Shown here in pieces: positions 33,636 through 46,960 of a stretch of 64,000 bases of DNA. The DNA is from Achatina immaculata. Taxonomy: Eukaryota > Mollusca > Gastropoda > Stylommatophora > Achatinidae. Where the stretch lies: contig CM019710.1 in the NCBI GenBank assembly GCA_009760885.1, positions 3,016,633-3,080,632 of the forward strand. The letters are read 5' to 3'. Numbering within the stretch: the first letter of the stretch is position 1; each line of letters begins with the position of its first letter. The notes below the pieces were generated by a model. It ran no database searches and was not told the origin of the DNA. It saw nothing but the letters and a program-made list of their open reading frames with translations. Position numbers and translations under genes: made by a program.

Positions 33636-35070
33636 CATCACGTGATCTTAAAATCTATGCCATTCTAGTTCTGTATATTCTTGGACTCTATTGTCACATT
33701 CAAATTCTTGCCATGTTTGGACTAGATTGTCACATTCTCTTCATTGTATTACTGCTCTTCTATAAATCGTATACAAACCAACGCCACTCCCTTAATGGGT
33801 GAGTAACTTCACAAGAAGAGACTGGAAGGAGTAACGTGCTCTTTGTCACGGAACTTCTTTTCTTACGCGTATCATTTGTCGAAATACGGAACTACTTTTG
33901 TCTCCATTTTGCTTTCAGGAATCCCGATTTGTTTTCCTGCGTCTCCAGTTATTGAATACTGTCTTATTTATTCCTGTTGTCTCATTTCTTCCTGTTATCT
34001 TATTTTTCCTGTTGTCTTGCTTGTTCAAAGATTAACAAAATGCCAGAGGAAAACTGTTACAATGAATTATAAAGGAGGAAATCTGTGTTGTTGGGTAAAC
34101 AGTTGAGAAAGAATAAACGGTTTTATCCTCGTCAAAATCTCTCGTTGAGAGACACATTCACTCTATCTCCAACCCCACCCCAACCCCTCATTTTTAATTT
34201 AGAAACCCTTGCCAGCTCCTCGACACTTTCATCACCTCCGCTGTCGCAATGAATACCGGATGAGCTTTACCGTCGATAAATGGGTTTATAGTACCCAGTC
34301 GGTCCCGGCTTGCCTCTAGAGATTCGGGTTAGTGACGTCAGGTTTAAACGGGACGAGTAATCAGTCAGAAAATTGAAAAGTCCAAGAGCTAAACCGGTCA
34401 CATGCGCAAAACTCACCATGGTAACTATCATCTTGTTCCGTATATGCGGAGAAAGTTCATTGTAATGGCTATTCGGCTTCTTTTGATCGCGGCAAAAATA
34501 TGGGACAGGGACCTGGACTAGAAGCTACAGTTGGGACAAACGCCCAGAATATAAAAACTAGAAAGACTGCAGGGAAAGCAGATGTAAATATTCCTGTTCC
34601 TAGAAGTAGTGTTGCCATCTCTGACACGCAAGAAAAATCCAATATGGAGGTGACTTTCTAGTCTAATGTCCAGCCTGGACGAGACAGTTTAGATATTCCA
34701 GTCTTGTACCATAGATGCCCTACTCTAATTTGTTTAGACAATATAGTGTATAAGATGTTCTAGTCGAATTTGTCTAGACTGTCTTGTTTCAAAGATGTCC
34801 TAGTCTAATTTGTCTAGACAATCTTGTGTCAGAGATGTTCTAGTTCAATTTGTCTAGACATTGTATTATAAACGTTGTGTTGTCATAGACAGACAAAATA
34901 TTACCAATATCAAGGTTTTTTTTTCTTGTCATAGTCAGCAAAATATTACCTGTGTCAGCTTTTTATTGTCATAGACAGACAGAATGTCACTATATAATTA
35001 TCCACAAATAAACAGTCTACGTTAAGATATTTGAAACTGAAGTAGCAGATTATCAGATATAACATCACAT
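33636..35070. repeat. Tandem segmental duplication IV, copy 2
   Basis: Offset 1805. Only a few substitutions from copy 1 are visible, with an extra TTTTTT near 34917. Confidence 0.93.
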
Positions 35071-36712
35071 ATGCCAACAACCAACCAACAGCATCCCACT
35101 TGCCAACAAACATCAAAGCAGTATCCAACATGCCAACATTCACTCAACTGTATCCCACATGACAAAAACCAACGAGCAGTATCTCACATACCAACATCCA
35201 GCAAGCAGTATCCCACATACCAACAACAAACAAGCAGTATCCCACATACCAACAACAAACAAGCAGTATCCCACATGCCAACAACAAACAAGCAGTATCT
35301 CACATGCCAACAACCACCTAGCAGTATCCCACATGCCAAAAACCAACAAGCAGTATCCCACATGCCAAAAACCAACAAGCAGTATCCCACATACCAACAA
35401 CCAACAAGCAGTATCCCACATACCAACAACCAACCAGCAGTATCCCACATGCCAACAACCAAACAGTAGTATCCCACATGCCAACAACCAACCAGCAGTA
35501 TCCCACATGCCAACAACCAACAAGCATTATCCCATATGGCAACAACCAACAAACATTATCCCACATGTCAACAACCAACAAGCAGTATCCCACATGCCAA
35601 CAACCAACAAGCATTATCCCACATGCCAACAACCAACAAGCATTATCCCACATGCCAACAACCAACAAACATTATCCCACATGCCAACAACCAACAAGCA
35701 TTATCCCACTTGTCAACAACCAACAAGCATTATCTCACATGCCAACAACCAACAAACATTATCCCACATGTCAACAACCAACACGCATTATCCCACATGC
35801 CAACAACCAACAAGCAGTATCCCACATACCAAGAACCAACAAGCAGTATCCCACATACCAACAACCAACAAGCAGTATCCCACATACCAAGAACCAACAA
35901 GCATTATCACACATGCCAACAACCAACTAGCAGTATCCCACATGTCAACAACCAACAAGCATTATCCCACATGTCAACAACCAACAAGCATTATCCCACA
36001 TGCCAACAACAAACAAGCAGTATCCCACATATCAACAACCAACAAGCAGTATCCCACATGTCAACAACCAACAAGCATTATCCCACATGTCAACAACCAA
36101 CAAGCATTATCCCACATGCCAACAACAAACAAAGCAGTATCCCACATACCAACAAAGTAGTATCCCACATGTCAACAACCAACAAGCATTATCCCATATG
36201 GCAACAACCAACAAAGCAGTATCCCACATACCAACAACCAACAAGCATTATCCCATATGGCAACAACCAACAAAGCAGTATCCCACATGGCAACACCAAC
36301 AAAGTAGTATCCCACATGTCAACAACCAACAAGCATTATCCCACATGCCAACAACCAACAAAGCAGTATCCCACATAGCAACACCAACAAAGTAGTATCC
36401 CACATGTCAACAACCAACAAGCATTATCCCACATGCCAACAACCAACATGCAATATCCACATGGCAACACCAAAAAAGTAGTATCCCACTTGTCAGCAAC
36501 CAACAAACATTATCCCACATGTCAACAACCAACAAACATTATCCCCCAGGGCAACAACCAACAAGCATTATCCCACATGCCAACAACCAACAAGCATTAT
36601 CCCACATGCCAACAACCAACAAGCAATATCCACATGCCAACAACCAACAAAGTAGTATCCCACATGCCAACAACCAATAGTCTCCCACATGCCAACAACC
36701 AACAAGCAATCT
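35071..36712. repeat. 29-bp minisatellite, expanded, about 57 units
   Basis: Same unit as 33262-33635 but roughly four times longer, with GCATT subfamilies and irregular short units (ACCAACAAAGTAGT) toward the right. The 333-codon plus-strand frame is the three rotated frames of a stop-free 29-mer. Confidence 0.94.
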
Positions 36713-37445
36713 CTGTATGAAAGTTGGCTCCAGCGGTTCTCAAACGTGATTAGTTCATGGCTTCTACAATCACCAGACCAAGCTGGGTCCCGTCCACCTC
36801 TTGATGCTCTCTGCCAGTCTATTCTGTTGTTCTCTCCATTTTTCTCCTCAACTTTTCCCTGTAGTGTGGCTTTCAGTACCTTATCCTACCTATTGATATT
36901 GGCAGAAATGTTAGAATGTCTGTTTGTTGTTTGTTTGGTTGTTTGTTTTTGTCAAAACTTCACTTTTGAAGTTCAGTTTATTTAGTAGTTTGTCTGATTT
37001 CTTTGCTGTCCACGCAATACTTTCTTGATTAAAGGAAGAATAATTATAATTATGACAACACTATCGATTAAACTGGTAAATGATTATAATAATGATCTCG
37101 ATAACAGAGAAATGATTATGATAACGGCGTCAATGACGATTGATAAGTACGGAATGGTGGGATGTAGGTAACTACTGGTGATAAACGTCAGCAAACTAGA
37201 TTTGTAGATACTCAAGCACCTTATTTAGCTCCACCACTGTCATGGAGAAAGCTTAGATAGCTAGGCCCTGTTAGCCAAGCAGGACTGTCAGATTCTAGTT
37301 TTCTCCTGCCACGTCAGAGGGAAGAAAGTGCTAGCGTGAGTTAGCTACACATGCTTAGTTTTTACATCCCTCTTGTCTTTCTTACTTTATTCTTCCTAGT
37401 TGCTGCTGAAGATGACGATCTCTATGAATGATAGCGTACAAGAAA
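36713..37445. other. Unique spacer, no supported gene
   Basis: CAGCGGTTCTCAAACGTG at 36731 resembles the end of hAT-type elements, but no opposite end or 8-bp duplication is visible. Otherwise nothing recognised. Confidence 0.45.
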
Positions 37446-37495
<50 letters not shown>

Positions 37496-37618
37496 GTAGT
37501 AGTAGGTGTTGTAGTTAATAGTAGTAGTAGTAATATGAGTAGTAGTATTAGTAGTAGTAGTATAGTAGTATAGTAGTAGTAGTAGTAGTACGTGTTGTAG
37601 CTATAGTAGTAGTACTAA

Positions 37619-37656
<38 letters not shown>

Positions 37657-38094
37657 CATGTTGTAGTAGTAGTAGTAATATGAGTAGTATTAGTAGTAGT
37701 AGTAGTAGTAGTAATAGGAGTATTAATAGTAATTGTAGTAGTAGTAATAGTAGTAAGAGTAGTAGTATTAGTAGTTGTAGTAGTAGTAGTAGTAGTAGGA
37801 GTAATAGTAGTAGTAGTAGGAGTATTAGTAGTAGAGAGAGTAGTAGTAGCAGTATTAGCAGAACTAGTATTAGTAGCGATAGTAATAGTAGTAGTAGCAG
37901 TTGTAGTAGCAATAGTTGCTGTAGGAGTAGTAGTAGTATTAGTAGGCATAGTAGTAATAGCAGTAGTAGTAGTAACAGTAGTAGGATTAGTTCTATTAGC
38001 AGTAGGAGTATTAGTATTAGTAGTAGTAGTAGTAGTAGTAGTAGTTATAGTAGTAGTGGGAGTAGTAATTGTAGGAGTAGTAGGAGTAGTACTA

Positions 38095-38128
<34 letters not shown>

Positions 38129-38410
38129 GCGTAGTAGTAATAGTAATAGTAGTAAGCATATTAGTAGTAATAGTAGTAGTAGTAGTAGGCGTAGTAGTAG
38201 TAGTAGTAAGCGTAGTAGTAGTAGTAGTAGTAGTAGTAATAGGAGGAGGAGGAGGAGAAGTAGGAGTAGAAAGAGTAGGGATAATAGTAGTAGCAGTAGC
38301 AGTAGTGGGCGGCGTAGTAGTAGTAGTAGTAGTAGTAGTAGGCGTAGTAGTAGAAGGCGTAAGTAGTAGTAGTACGTGTAGTAGTAGACGTAGTAGTAGT
38401 AGTAGTAGGC

Positions 38411-38444
<34 letters not shown>

Positions 38445-38487
38445 GTGTTGTAGTTAATAGTAGTAGTAGTAATATGAGTAGTAGTAT

Positions 38488-38531
<44 letters not shown>

Positions 38532-39100
38532 CGTGTTGTAGCTATAGTAGTAGTACTAATATGAGTAGTAGTAGTAGTATAGTAGTAGTAGTAGTACATG
38601 TTGTAGTAGTAGTAATATGAGTAGTATTAGTAGTAGTAGTAGTAGTAGTAGGAGTATTAGTAGTAGTATAGTAGTAGTAGTAATAGTAGTAAGAGTAGTA
38701 GTATTAGTAGTTGTAGTAGTAGTATAGTAATAGCAGTAGTAGCAGTAGTAGTAGTAGTAGTAGGAGTAATAGTAGTAGTAGTAGCAGTATTAGCGGAAAT
38801 AGTAGTAGTAGCGTAGTAGTAGTAGTATTAGTAGTAGTAGTATTAGTAGGCGTAGTAATAGTAGTAGTAGCAGTTGTAGTAGCAATAGTTGCTGTAGGAG
38901 TAGTAGTAGTATTAGTAGGCATAGTAGTAATAGCAGTAGTAGTAGTAACAGTAGTAGGATTAGTTCTATTAGCAGTAGGAGTATTAGTATTAGTAGTAGT
39001 AGTAGTAGTAGTAGTAGTAATAGTCGTAATAGTGGGAGTAGTAGTGTTAGTAGTAGGAGTAGTAGTATTAGTTGTAGTAGTTTTAGTATTAGTAAGAATA
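37446..39100. repeat. (AGT)n tract, ~1.65 kb, internally duplicated
   Basis: Trinucleotide AGT with AAT, AGG, CGT and TTG interruptions. Interruption signatures recur at an offset of 938-973 (for example AGCAGTTGTAGTAGCAATAG at 37896 and 38869), so about 1 kb was tandemly duplicated. Frames of poly-Ser, Val or Thr are artefacts. Confidence 0.95.
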
Positions 39101-39214
39101 ATTTACATTAATTCTGGGATTATAATTCTTGTTGTAGAAACGTCCACGCCCTCAAACTGTGACATAATTTAGAAAATAAGAAGGAGAATAAGATTTCCCC
39201 GTATTTATCGCGAT

Positions 39215-39540
39215 CTTATCTCGACATTCACGTCGATGTTAAAGTCTGATATACAAAGATATCCCGACTTTCACCACGATGTTAAAATATGACATACAAA
39301 AATATCCCGACATACATCGCGACGTTAAAGTTTGATCTACAAGGATAAACCGACATACACCGCGACGTTAAAGTCTGATCTACAAAGAAATCCCGACATA
39401 CACCGCGACGTTAAAGTCTGATCTACAAAGAAATCCCGACATACACCGCGACGTTAAAGTCTGATCTACAAAAAAATCCCGACATACACCGCGACGTTAA
39501 AGTCTGATCTACAAAAAAATCCCGACATACACCGCCGTGT
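39215..39540. repeat. 43-bp minisatellite, about 7 units
   Basis: Unit TCCCGACATACACCGCGACG + TTAAAGTCTGATCTACAAAGAAA. The left units are diverged. Confidence 0.92.
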
Positions 39541-39867
39541 CGTGGCTCCACTCTCCGAGCGCACCACGTGGTCTCCTGCTGTCACTGTCTTATTTACAAA
39601 CCCCTCCCATGGAAGTGAAGTTCTCCAGTTGTGAATGATATAACCGTGTGAACAGATCCGGCCAGTAGAAAACTGTGATTGTTCACTGAAAATCCCAACA
39701 TTTTTGGATTGGTTTTACTATATATGATGTGGTATGTGATTAATTTGTGATATGTAGTGATAGGAGCGATCTTTGTGGTATTATCAACTTTATTTCTTGA
39801 TGGTTGTAAGGAAAAGCTTGAATGTTTGTGAGAGATCAATATGTTTTTTTTTGTGCACGGACATAAA
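39541..39867. other. Unique spacer
   Basis: GC-richer at the left, AT-rich at the right. No gene or element recognised. Confidence 0.5.
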
Positions 39868-40352
39868 CATTCATCACCATGACAACACAAACATTCATTA
39901 TCACCACAACACAAACATTCATCACCATGACAACACAAACATTCATCATCATCATCACAGTACAAACATCTATCATCATCACAATACAGACATTCATCAC
40001 TATCAGAACACAAACATTCATCACTATCAGAACACAAACATTCATCACTATCACAACACAACATTCATCACTATCACAACACAAACATTCATCACTATCA
40101 CAACACAAACATTCATCACTATCACAACACAGACATTCATCACCATCTCATCACAAACATTCATCACTATCACAACACAACATTCATCACTATCACAACA
40201 CAAACATTCATCACTATCACAACACAAACATTCATCACTATCAGAACACAGACATTCATCACCATCTCATCACAAACATTCATCACTATCACAACACAAA
40301 CATTCATCACTATCACAACACAAACATTCATCACCATCACAACACAAACATT
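39868..40352. repeat. 24-bp minisatellite, about 20 units
   Basis: Unit ACAAACATTCATCACTATCA + CAAC. 24 is 8 codons, hence the His/Thr/Asn-rich frames. Confidence 0.93.
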
Positions 40353-40359
40353 AGATATG

Positions 40360-40995
40360 CTACTATTACTTCTTCTGCTTCTGTTGCTGCTACCACATCG
40401 TTATCACCACTACAAGTACTCCTACTACAACAGCTACTTTATTTCTACTACTAACTGCTACTGCTGCTGTTATCACACCACCACAACTTCTACTACTACT
40501 ATTACTGCTACTATAATACTACTACTACTCCTGTTGCTACTACTACTACTATTACTACTCTTGCTACTACCGTTACTGCTACTACTCCTGCTGCTACCAC
40601 CACTACTACTACTATTCCTACTACTACTACTACTACTGCTACAGCTACTACTACTATTACTGCTACTACTACTACTACTACTACTAAAACTGCTGCTGCT
40701 ATTACTACTACTACTACTATTACTACTACTGCTGTTGCTGCTGCTACTACTACTGCTACTACTACTACTACCACAACTACTACTAATATTGCTACTAATA
40801 CTACTACTACTGCTACTACTACTATGCTACTGTTTGTACTACTGCTACTACTATTACTACTACTACTACTACTACTACTACTATACTACTACTACTAAAA
40901 CTGCTGCGGCTATTACTACTACTACTACTGCTGGTGTTGCTGATACTACTACTACTGCTACTACTACTATGCTACTGTTTGTACTACTGCTGCTG

Positions 40996-41033
<38 letters not shown>

Positions 41034-41178
41034 GCTGCTGCAGCTACCATTACTACTACTACTACCACTACTACTATGCTACTACAACAACTACTACGAC
41101 TACTACTACTACCACTGCTACTACATTGTAGTACTACCTCCACCACCACCAACACCACCACCACCACCACTATCATTT
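40360..41178. repeat. (ACT)n tract, inverted relative to the AGT tract
   Basis: ACT/CTA/GCT trinucleotides over ~0.8 kb, ending in an ACC run. It is the complementary motif to the AGT tract at 37446-39100. Confidence 0.95.
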
Positions 41179-41628
41179 CTAATGTAAGATATAAGATCGT
41201 GATAACTGTCTAAATACTCAGCAAAGACAGTCATTCTTCAAATAATTTTCAGTTTGAAAATCTTTAAACTGTACTTGCAGTGTCCGCCTCTCTCTCTCTC
41301 TCTCTCTCTCTCTCGCTCTCTCTCTCTCTGTTTCTCTCTCGTTTTTACTGCAGTTGTCTGAATACAGTACAATGCGAAACATCGTCTTATAACTTTTGAT
41401 ATAACTAACAATTCCTGTGCTACTTATCTCAGGTTTATTTTGTGAACCGCCTAAACTCTGTATGTGCCTGATTATCTGCACATTTATAAACAACTCTGTA
41501 GCTGCTTCGTTGTGTTACTAATGAAGTTCTGACATCAATTTTGTTACCTGCTCGTGCAACATGATCAGGAATTCTGGATATTTTTTTTTCTCATGGTGTC
41601 GATCATTTCTTTCTTTCCTCTTGGCTTT
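41179..41628. other. Unique sequence with a (TC)n run
   Basis: (TC)n at 41289-41330. Remainder unassigned. Confidence 0.55.
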
Positions 41629-42225
41629 TCAAGTGATTGTCATGTTCTATAACTTTTGTCTTCTTAGGACATGTCCAGTGATTGTCAGGTTCTCTAACTT
41701 CTGTCTTCTTATGACATGTCCAGTGATTGTCAGGTTTTATAATTTCTGTCTCTTCATGACATGTCCAGTGATTGTCAGGTTTTATAACTTCTGTCTCTTC
41801 ATGACATGTCCAGTGATTGTCAGGTTTTATAACTTCTGTCTCTTCATGACATGTCCAGTGATTGTCAGGTTTTATAACTTCTGTCTCTTCATGACATGTC
41901 CAGTGATTGTCAGGTTCTCTTACTTCTGTCTTCTCATGACATGTCAAGTGATTGTCAGGTTCTCTAACTTCTGTCTTCTTATGACATGTCTAGTGATTGT
42001 AAGATTCTCTAACTTCTGTCTTCTTATGACATGTCTAGTGATTGTCAGGTTCTCTAACTTCTGTCTTCTTATGACATGTCTAGTGATTGTAAGATTCTCT
42101 AACTTCTGTCTTCTTATGACATGTCTAGTGAATGTAAGATTCTCTAACTTCTGTCTTCTTATGACATGTTTAGTGAATGTAAGATTCTCTAACTTCTGTC
42201 TTCTTATGATATGTTCAAATAAATT
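41629..42225. repeat. 45-bp minisatellite, about 13 units
   Basis: Unit GTCCAGTGATTGTCAGGTTT + TATAACTTCTGTCTCTTCATGACAT. 45 is 15 codons, so a 253-codon frame of 15-residue repeats exists, without other coding evidence. Confidence 0.93.
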
Positions 42226-42309
42226 GTCTGTTTTAGAAATTAATATTAAGAAATATAGTTCCTGCCAACAGAACATTGTTAGAACCGTTACTACAAGTAC
42301 TATGTACTA

Positions 42310-43105
42310 CATACAGCTATGATTACTGCCGTGATAAATGTTACCGCTTTGGCTACAACTGCCACTGACAGTACTAATATATGCATCGCGACAGTTACCC
42401 ATCTAAGTACTATTATAACCATTGCTACAGCTACCCATAACAGTACTATTATAACCATCATTACATCTACCCATAACAGTACTAATATAACCATCACTAC
42501 ATCTACCCATAACAGTACTAATATAACCATCACTACATCTACCCATAACAGTATTAATATAACTATCACTACATCTACCCTAACAGTACTAATATAACCA
42601 TCACTACAGCTACCCATAACATTATTAACATAACCATTAATACAATATCCCCTAATAGTACTAATTTAACCATTATTACAATATCCCCTAATAATACTGA
42701 TATAACCATCATTACAATATCCCCTAATAGTACTAATACAACCATCATTACAATATCACCTAATAGTACTAATATAACCATCATTACAATATCCCCTAAT
42801 AGTACTAATACAACCATCATTACAATATCCCCTAATAGTACTAATACAACCATCATTACAATATCACCTAATAGTACTAATACAACCATCATTACAATAT
42901 CCCCTAATAGTAATAATACAACCATCATTACAATATCCCCTAATAGTACTAATACAACCATCATTACAATATCACCTAATAGTACTAATACAACCATCAT
43001 TACAATATCACCTAATAGTACCAATATAACCATCATTACAATATCCCCTAATAGTAATAATACAACCATCATTACAATATCCCCTAATAGTACCAATACA
43101 ACTCC
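42310..43105. repeat. 36-bp minisatellite, about 22 units, two subfamilies
   Basis: Left units ACCCATAACAGTACTAATAT + AACCATCACTACATCT; right units ATCCCCTAATAGTACTAATA + CAACCATCATTACAAT. The two share a core and period, so one array diversified. Confidence 0.93.
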
Positions 43106-43194
43106 ACTACAGATACTGTTAATATTTGTTAATATCAGAATAGAATTGTTGCAACCGTTTCTATCATCGTCCTCTTTGTCTGTCTCCTTGAATC

Positions 43195-43435
43195 TACAAG
43201 CTGGTGTTCTTTGCAGCCGATGCTGTAGGCATGTTGACGCGTAGCATGGTGTCGGGTTGGGAGCGGGTCATGGCAGTTTTTTTTTTCAGTCGACGAGTGC
43301 AGTTAAAAAGGCAGGGGGTGTGCAATGCTTCTTTAGCGGATCCACCACCAGGGGAACTATGGGGATCCCTGCCCCCTCCGGTCAGCCTAGGAAGCTGTAC
43401 CTGTTCCTGGGGCTACCAACAGGAAGCAGGAAAAT
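43195..43435 (+). repeat. Dispersed repeat D, copy 1
   Basis: Diverged similarity to 63575-63795: shared landmarks include CAGCCGA, ATGTTGA, TTTTTTCA, CCACCA, GGGGATCCCTGCCCCCTCCG (versus GGTGATCCCTGACCCATTAG) and GTCAG-CTAGG. Class unknown. Confidence 0.6.
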
Positions 43436-43604
43436 AAGTTCTGTAACTAACCTTAGTACATCACAGCTATAGCCGCTACAGCTGTTTCTACTTCCAACAC
43501 AGCTGTGTTTAAGCTAGTCACTAAAACTATAACTACTACAGAAACATCATTACTACAAATGTTCTACAACCTTTACCTAAAAGTATTTGCCATTGCAGAC
43601 CCAG

Positions 43605-44458
43605 AATTGCTACAATTACCACTACACCACTCTAACACTAGCACAGAATTGCTACAATTACCACTACAGCCACTCTAACACTGGCACAGAATTGCTACAA
43701 TTACCACTACAGCCACTCTAACACTGGCACAGAATTGCTACAATTACCACTACAGCCACTCTATCACTGGCACAGAATTGCTACAATTACCACTACAGCT
43801 ACTCTAACACTGGCACAGAATTGCTACAATTACCACTACAGCCACTCTATAACTGGCACAGAATTGCTACAATTACCACTACAGCCACTCTAACACTGGC
43901 ACAGAATTGCTACAATTACCACTACAGCTACTCTAACACTGGCACAGAATTGCTACAATTACCACTACAGCCACTCTATAACTGGCACAGAATTGCTACA
44001 ATTACCACTACAGCCACTCTAACACTGGCACAGAATTGCTACAATTACCACTACAGTCACTCTATCACTGGCACAGAATTGCTACAATTACCACTACAGT
44101 CACTCTATCACTGGCACAGAATTGCTACAATTACCACTACAGTCACTCTATCACTGGCACAGAATTGCTACAATTACCACTACAGTCACTCTACCACTGG
44201 CACAGAATTGCTACAATTACCACTACAGTCACTCTAACACTGACACAGAATTGCTACAATTACCACTACAGTCACTCTAACACTGACACAGAATTGCTAC
44301 AATTACCACTACAGCCACTCTAACACTGACACAGAATTGCTACAATTACCACTACAGTCACTCTATCACTGGCACAGAATTGCTACAATTACCACTACAG
44401 CCACTCTATCACTGGCACAGAATTGCTACAATTACCACTACAGCCACTCTATCACTGA
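43605..44458. repeat. 43-bp minisatellite, about 20 units
   Basis: Unit CTAACACTGGCACAGAATTG + CTACAATTACCACTACAGCCACT. Highly homogeneous. Confidence 0.95.
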
Positions 44459-44929
44459 TATACGTTTTCAAAGTCTTCAGCTACAGCTATGTGTAGTACT
44501 ACTTTTGCCCCGAATATTCAGTGCGAATTCGTATTCCTTTGATAATAAATATAGTCGGATATGCATATTGGATTGTTAAAAATTCAAACATTAAAATGTC
44601 CGAATACTTGACATTTATTTCCCGTTGTTCACCAGGCGTTAACATTTCTGTCTTGTTATGTTTGCTCAAATCAGAAATAAAATCTTTATAAGTGATGGTA
44701 TCACTACAGTTTGAATGATTGGGGCCCTATTCTGAACAAGCTAGAAACTGTCGAACACAAGGTGGGGAGGGGGGGGGGGAGGGAGCTGACTTGAGGCTAG
44801 AAAACTGGTCTGTTTACCGTCCATTTTGACTATCAGGAAAAGTAAATGGTCTCTACTCTGTACTCTCTTACTGTACTCTGTTCTTTCCTACTGCACTATA
44901 TTTTGGTACCTCGCGAATAGTCTGGGTAT
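44459..44929. other. Unique spacer
   Basis: A G-run at ~44763-44783. No gene recognised. Confidence 0.5.
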
Positions 44930-45225
44930 AACTATATATAAAACTAAATACAAAAATATACACAAAGCCACTGGAGGGAAGCTGTTATAATAAACAGTGG
45001 AAGCTATTTAAAACAAAAGTGGGAACTGCTTTATTCATTAACTAGGGCACAATTCTGACCTTTCGGTTTACGTTTAATCATTAAAAAAACATACAGGACA
45101 AAGAAATAGGAAAGAAAATAAAACATAAATTCGCGTGAATGATATACAACAAAATAGAAAGCAAACAAAAAATTTGTTAAGTGAGCACTTAGCTGTGACT
45201 TAGCTGTCACCCTGATGACAGAAGC
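44930..45225 (-). mobile_element. 3' end fragment related to the Penelope-like element at 51.8-52.7 kb
   Basis: Interrupted similarity to 51772-52025: AAGCCACTG, GCTTTATT, AGGACAAAGAAATA, AATAAAA and GAGCACTTAGCTGTGAC occur in the same order and spacing. Orientation is inferred from the coding sequence next to the other copy. Confidence 0.6.
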
Positions 45226-45707
45226 CGCCTGGCGTTGAGAACCGTTTCATTCACCGATGTGAAACGCTGGAGCCACACGGCTTGAATTCGAAATTCAGAT
45301 ACACTTAACATTCCCTTTCCCTGCAATCGCATACCCTCTCTACTAATTTGACTCTTTCCTCATCTGTAGCTTATTTCAGAACAATCCCCCCCCCCGCTAC
45401 CTCTTCCACTTTCTTAGATTACAAACCCTATACCCCTACCTCTACCACTACCACATTCATCTACTCAACCCATCTTTTTCTCGACCATTTTACCATTGTA
45501 TATATATATATATATATTTTTTTCCCTCTCTCTCTCTCCTTTACGCCTTCCCCACCCCCTCTTTACTACCAGTCTATCACATAATCCCAAGTCTTTATTT
45601 AAACATTCCCAATACTACCACACGCACTCCTGGACGCAGCTTCTTAGAAGTCACAGCTGCGTGTTCTTGTTTTTCTGATTTTATGTTTACATTCTTATTT
45701 GTTGTGC
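45226..45707. other. Unique sequence with C-run and (TA)n
   Basis: (TA)n at 45497-45515 and a C-run at ~45387. Small frames only. Confidence 0.5.
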
Positions 45708-45718
45708 ATTATTCACGT

Positions 45719-46032
45719 CAGCAAAAATAACTAATGAAGAATGTATGAGAAGAGCTGGAGAGACAAAAAAACCTTGTCAGAAAGATAAGAGAGAGACAGT
45801 GTACTTTCATAGGACATGCAATGAGAAGAGGGGGCATTGAAAATATTATAACAGGAAAAATAGAAGGAAGAAGATCAAGAGGAAGACCAAGAGAAATGAT
45901 ACTGGACAGTCTGACGGGATGGTGTGAGAGGAGATCACCAACTGAACTGATGGCCTGCATGAAGGATCGTGTACTCTGGAGAAGCATAATAGCCAACGCC
46001 AGTCGGCACGGCACAAGATGATGATGATGATG
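45719..46032 (+). mobile_element. LINE A, 5'-truncated copy with clear target duplication
   Basis: ATTATTCACGT at 45708-45718 recurs at 46033-46043, an 11-bp target site duplication. The insert starts GCAAAAATAACTAATGAAGA and ends (GAT)n. About ten differences and a few indels separate it from 11349-11661. Coding relic: GGIENIITGKIEGRRSRGRP in 45821-46021. Confidence 0.93.
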
Positions 46033-46043
46033 ATTATTCACGT

Positions 46044-46906
46044 GAATTTATTCTTTTAATCTCTGTTCCTGCTTCTTTGTCCTGTAGGTTTTTTATGATT
46101 CAAGTGTAGACGGAAGCGCCAGAACTGTGACTTAAAAAGCTGCTCTTAATTGTGTTCTAAATATTTGCTGCCTGTTCATCAACGTGTGTGACTGGGAGAA
46201 TAGTTTGTTACATATGTGTAGTTGCTTCTTGTGCTGAGTGCGTTAGTAACATTGTAACGTGAAAGTTAACACGTGTAAAATATCTATGCTGTTTGATGCA
46301 GAATGTGTGGAAGAGATTGAACGTTGCGTGATAACCAGCAGAATGTAAGGAGATTAGGTGGCGGGGTTCAGTTCTTCATTCTTTGAGTTTTCTTATTTAG
46401 TTCGTTCACAGATATTTTGCTGTGCAACAGCTGAAGTGTTCATTTCATTTACACGCTTTTGTCAAATCTCTCACTCTTGTCTCGGGAAACTGCGTGCAAA
46501 GATTGACAGCCTGTGGTCTGGAGATGACCAGCCCAGCTCCACGGATTGATCAAGTTGTCAAAAACACAAGTTGTTAAAGAAAAGATGGCCGCCCCCATGT
46601 TCCTTACACCAGCTTAACTTTCGACGACTCAAAAAGTTAAAAAAGGTTCAGAGAAACTTAAAGCATTCAGTGGAGGTAAACTACGTAATGTAAATCTGTA
46701 GGCAGGTGACCATAGAAAAGATCTGTTTCACAAAGGTATGGCAGACAGAAAGAAAGTTGGTAGACCATACTTCCTGACGCGAATGAGTTGTGGATTACAG
46801 TATTGTTTTCCAATATTTTTATTTTTTCGGCTACATCTAAATCGCTTATCACCATCTTATATATATTAGTCCCACAAATTATTCATGCTTTTATACAGTA
46901 GATACC
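46044..46906. other. Unique sequence, no supported gene
   Basis: Two ~60-codon frames without motifs. AT-rich. Confidence 0.5.
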
Positions 46907-46960
46907 TTACATCTGACATCTTACATCTGACATCTTACATCTGACATCTTACATCTGACA
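46907..46960. repeat. 14-bp repeat, 3' tail of LINE C
   Basis: TTACATCTGACATC repeated about four times, directly adjoining the LINE C 3' end (ATCCTTCCCGTGCCGTTA). Read on the minus strand it is a short tandem tail. Confidence 0.8.

Noticed and set aside
32038..34106. Identical 87-codon frame in both copies of duplication IV
   Set aside because: The identity follows from the duplication itself; no motif, signal or splice context supports it.
33146..36720. 333-codon plus-strand frame rich in Gln, Thr, Pro, His
   Set aside because: A 29-bp stop-free unit read in rotating frames; all three plus frames give long ORFs.
36731..36750. hAT-like terminal sequence CAGCGGTTCTCAAAC
   Set aside because: No opposite terminus and no 8-bp duplication found.
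37548..41187. Poly-Ser, poly-Thr, poly-Val, poly-Leu frames
   Set aside because: Trinucleotide AGT/ACT tracts.
45205..45260. Hammerhead-ribozyme-like CTGATGA ... GAAAC near a Penelope-like 3' fragment
   Set aside because: Penelope-like elements can carry hammerheads, but the GAAA is ~45 bases away, no short stem II is visible, and stem III with a cleavage site is not evident. A CGTTTCA/TGAAACG hairpin is present but does not make the fold.
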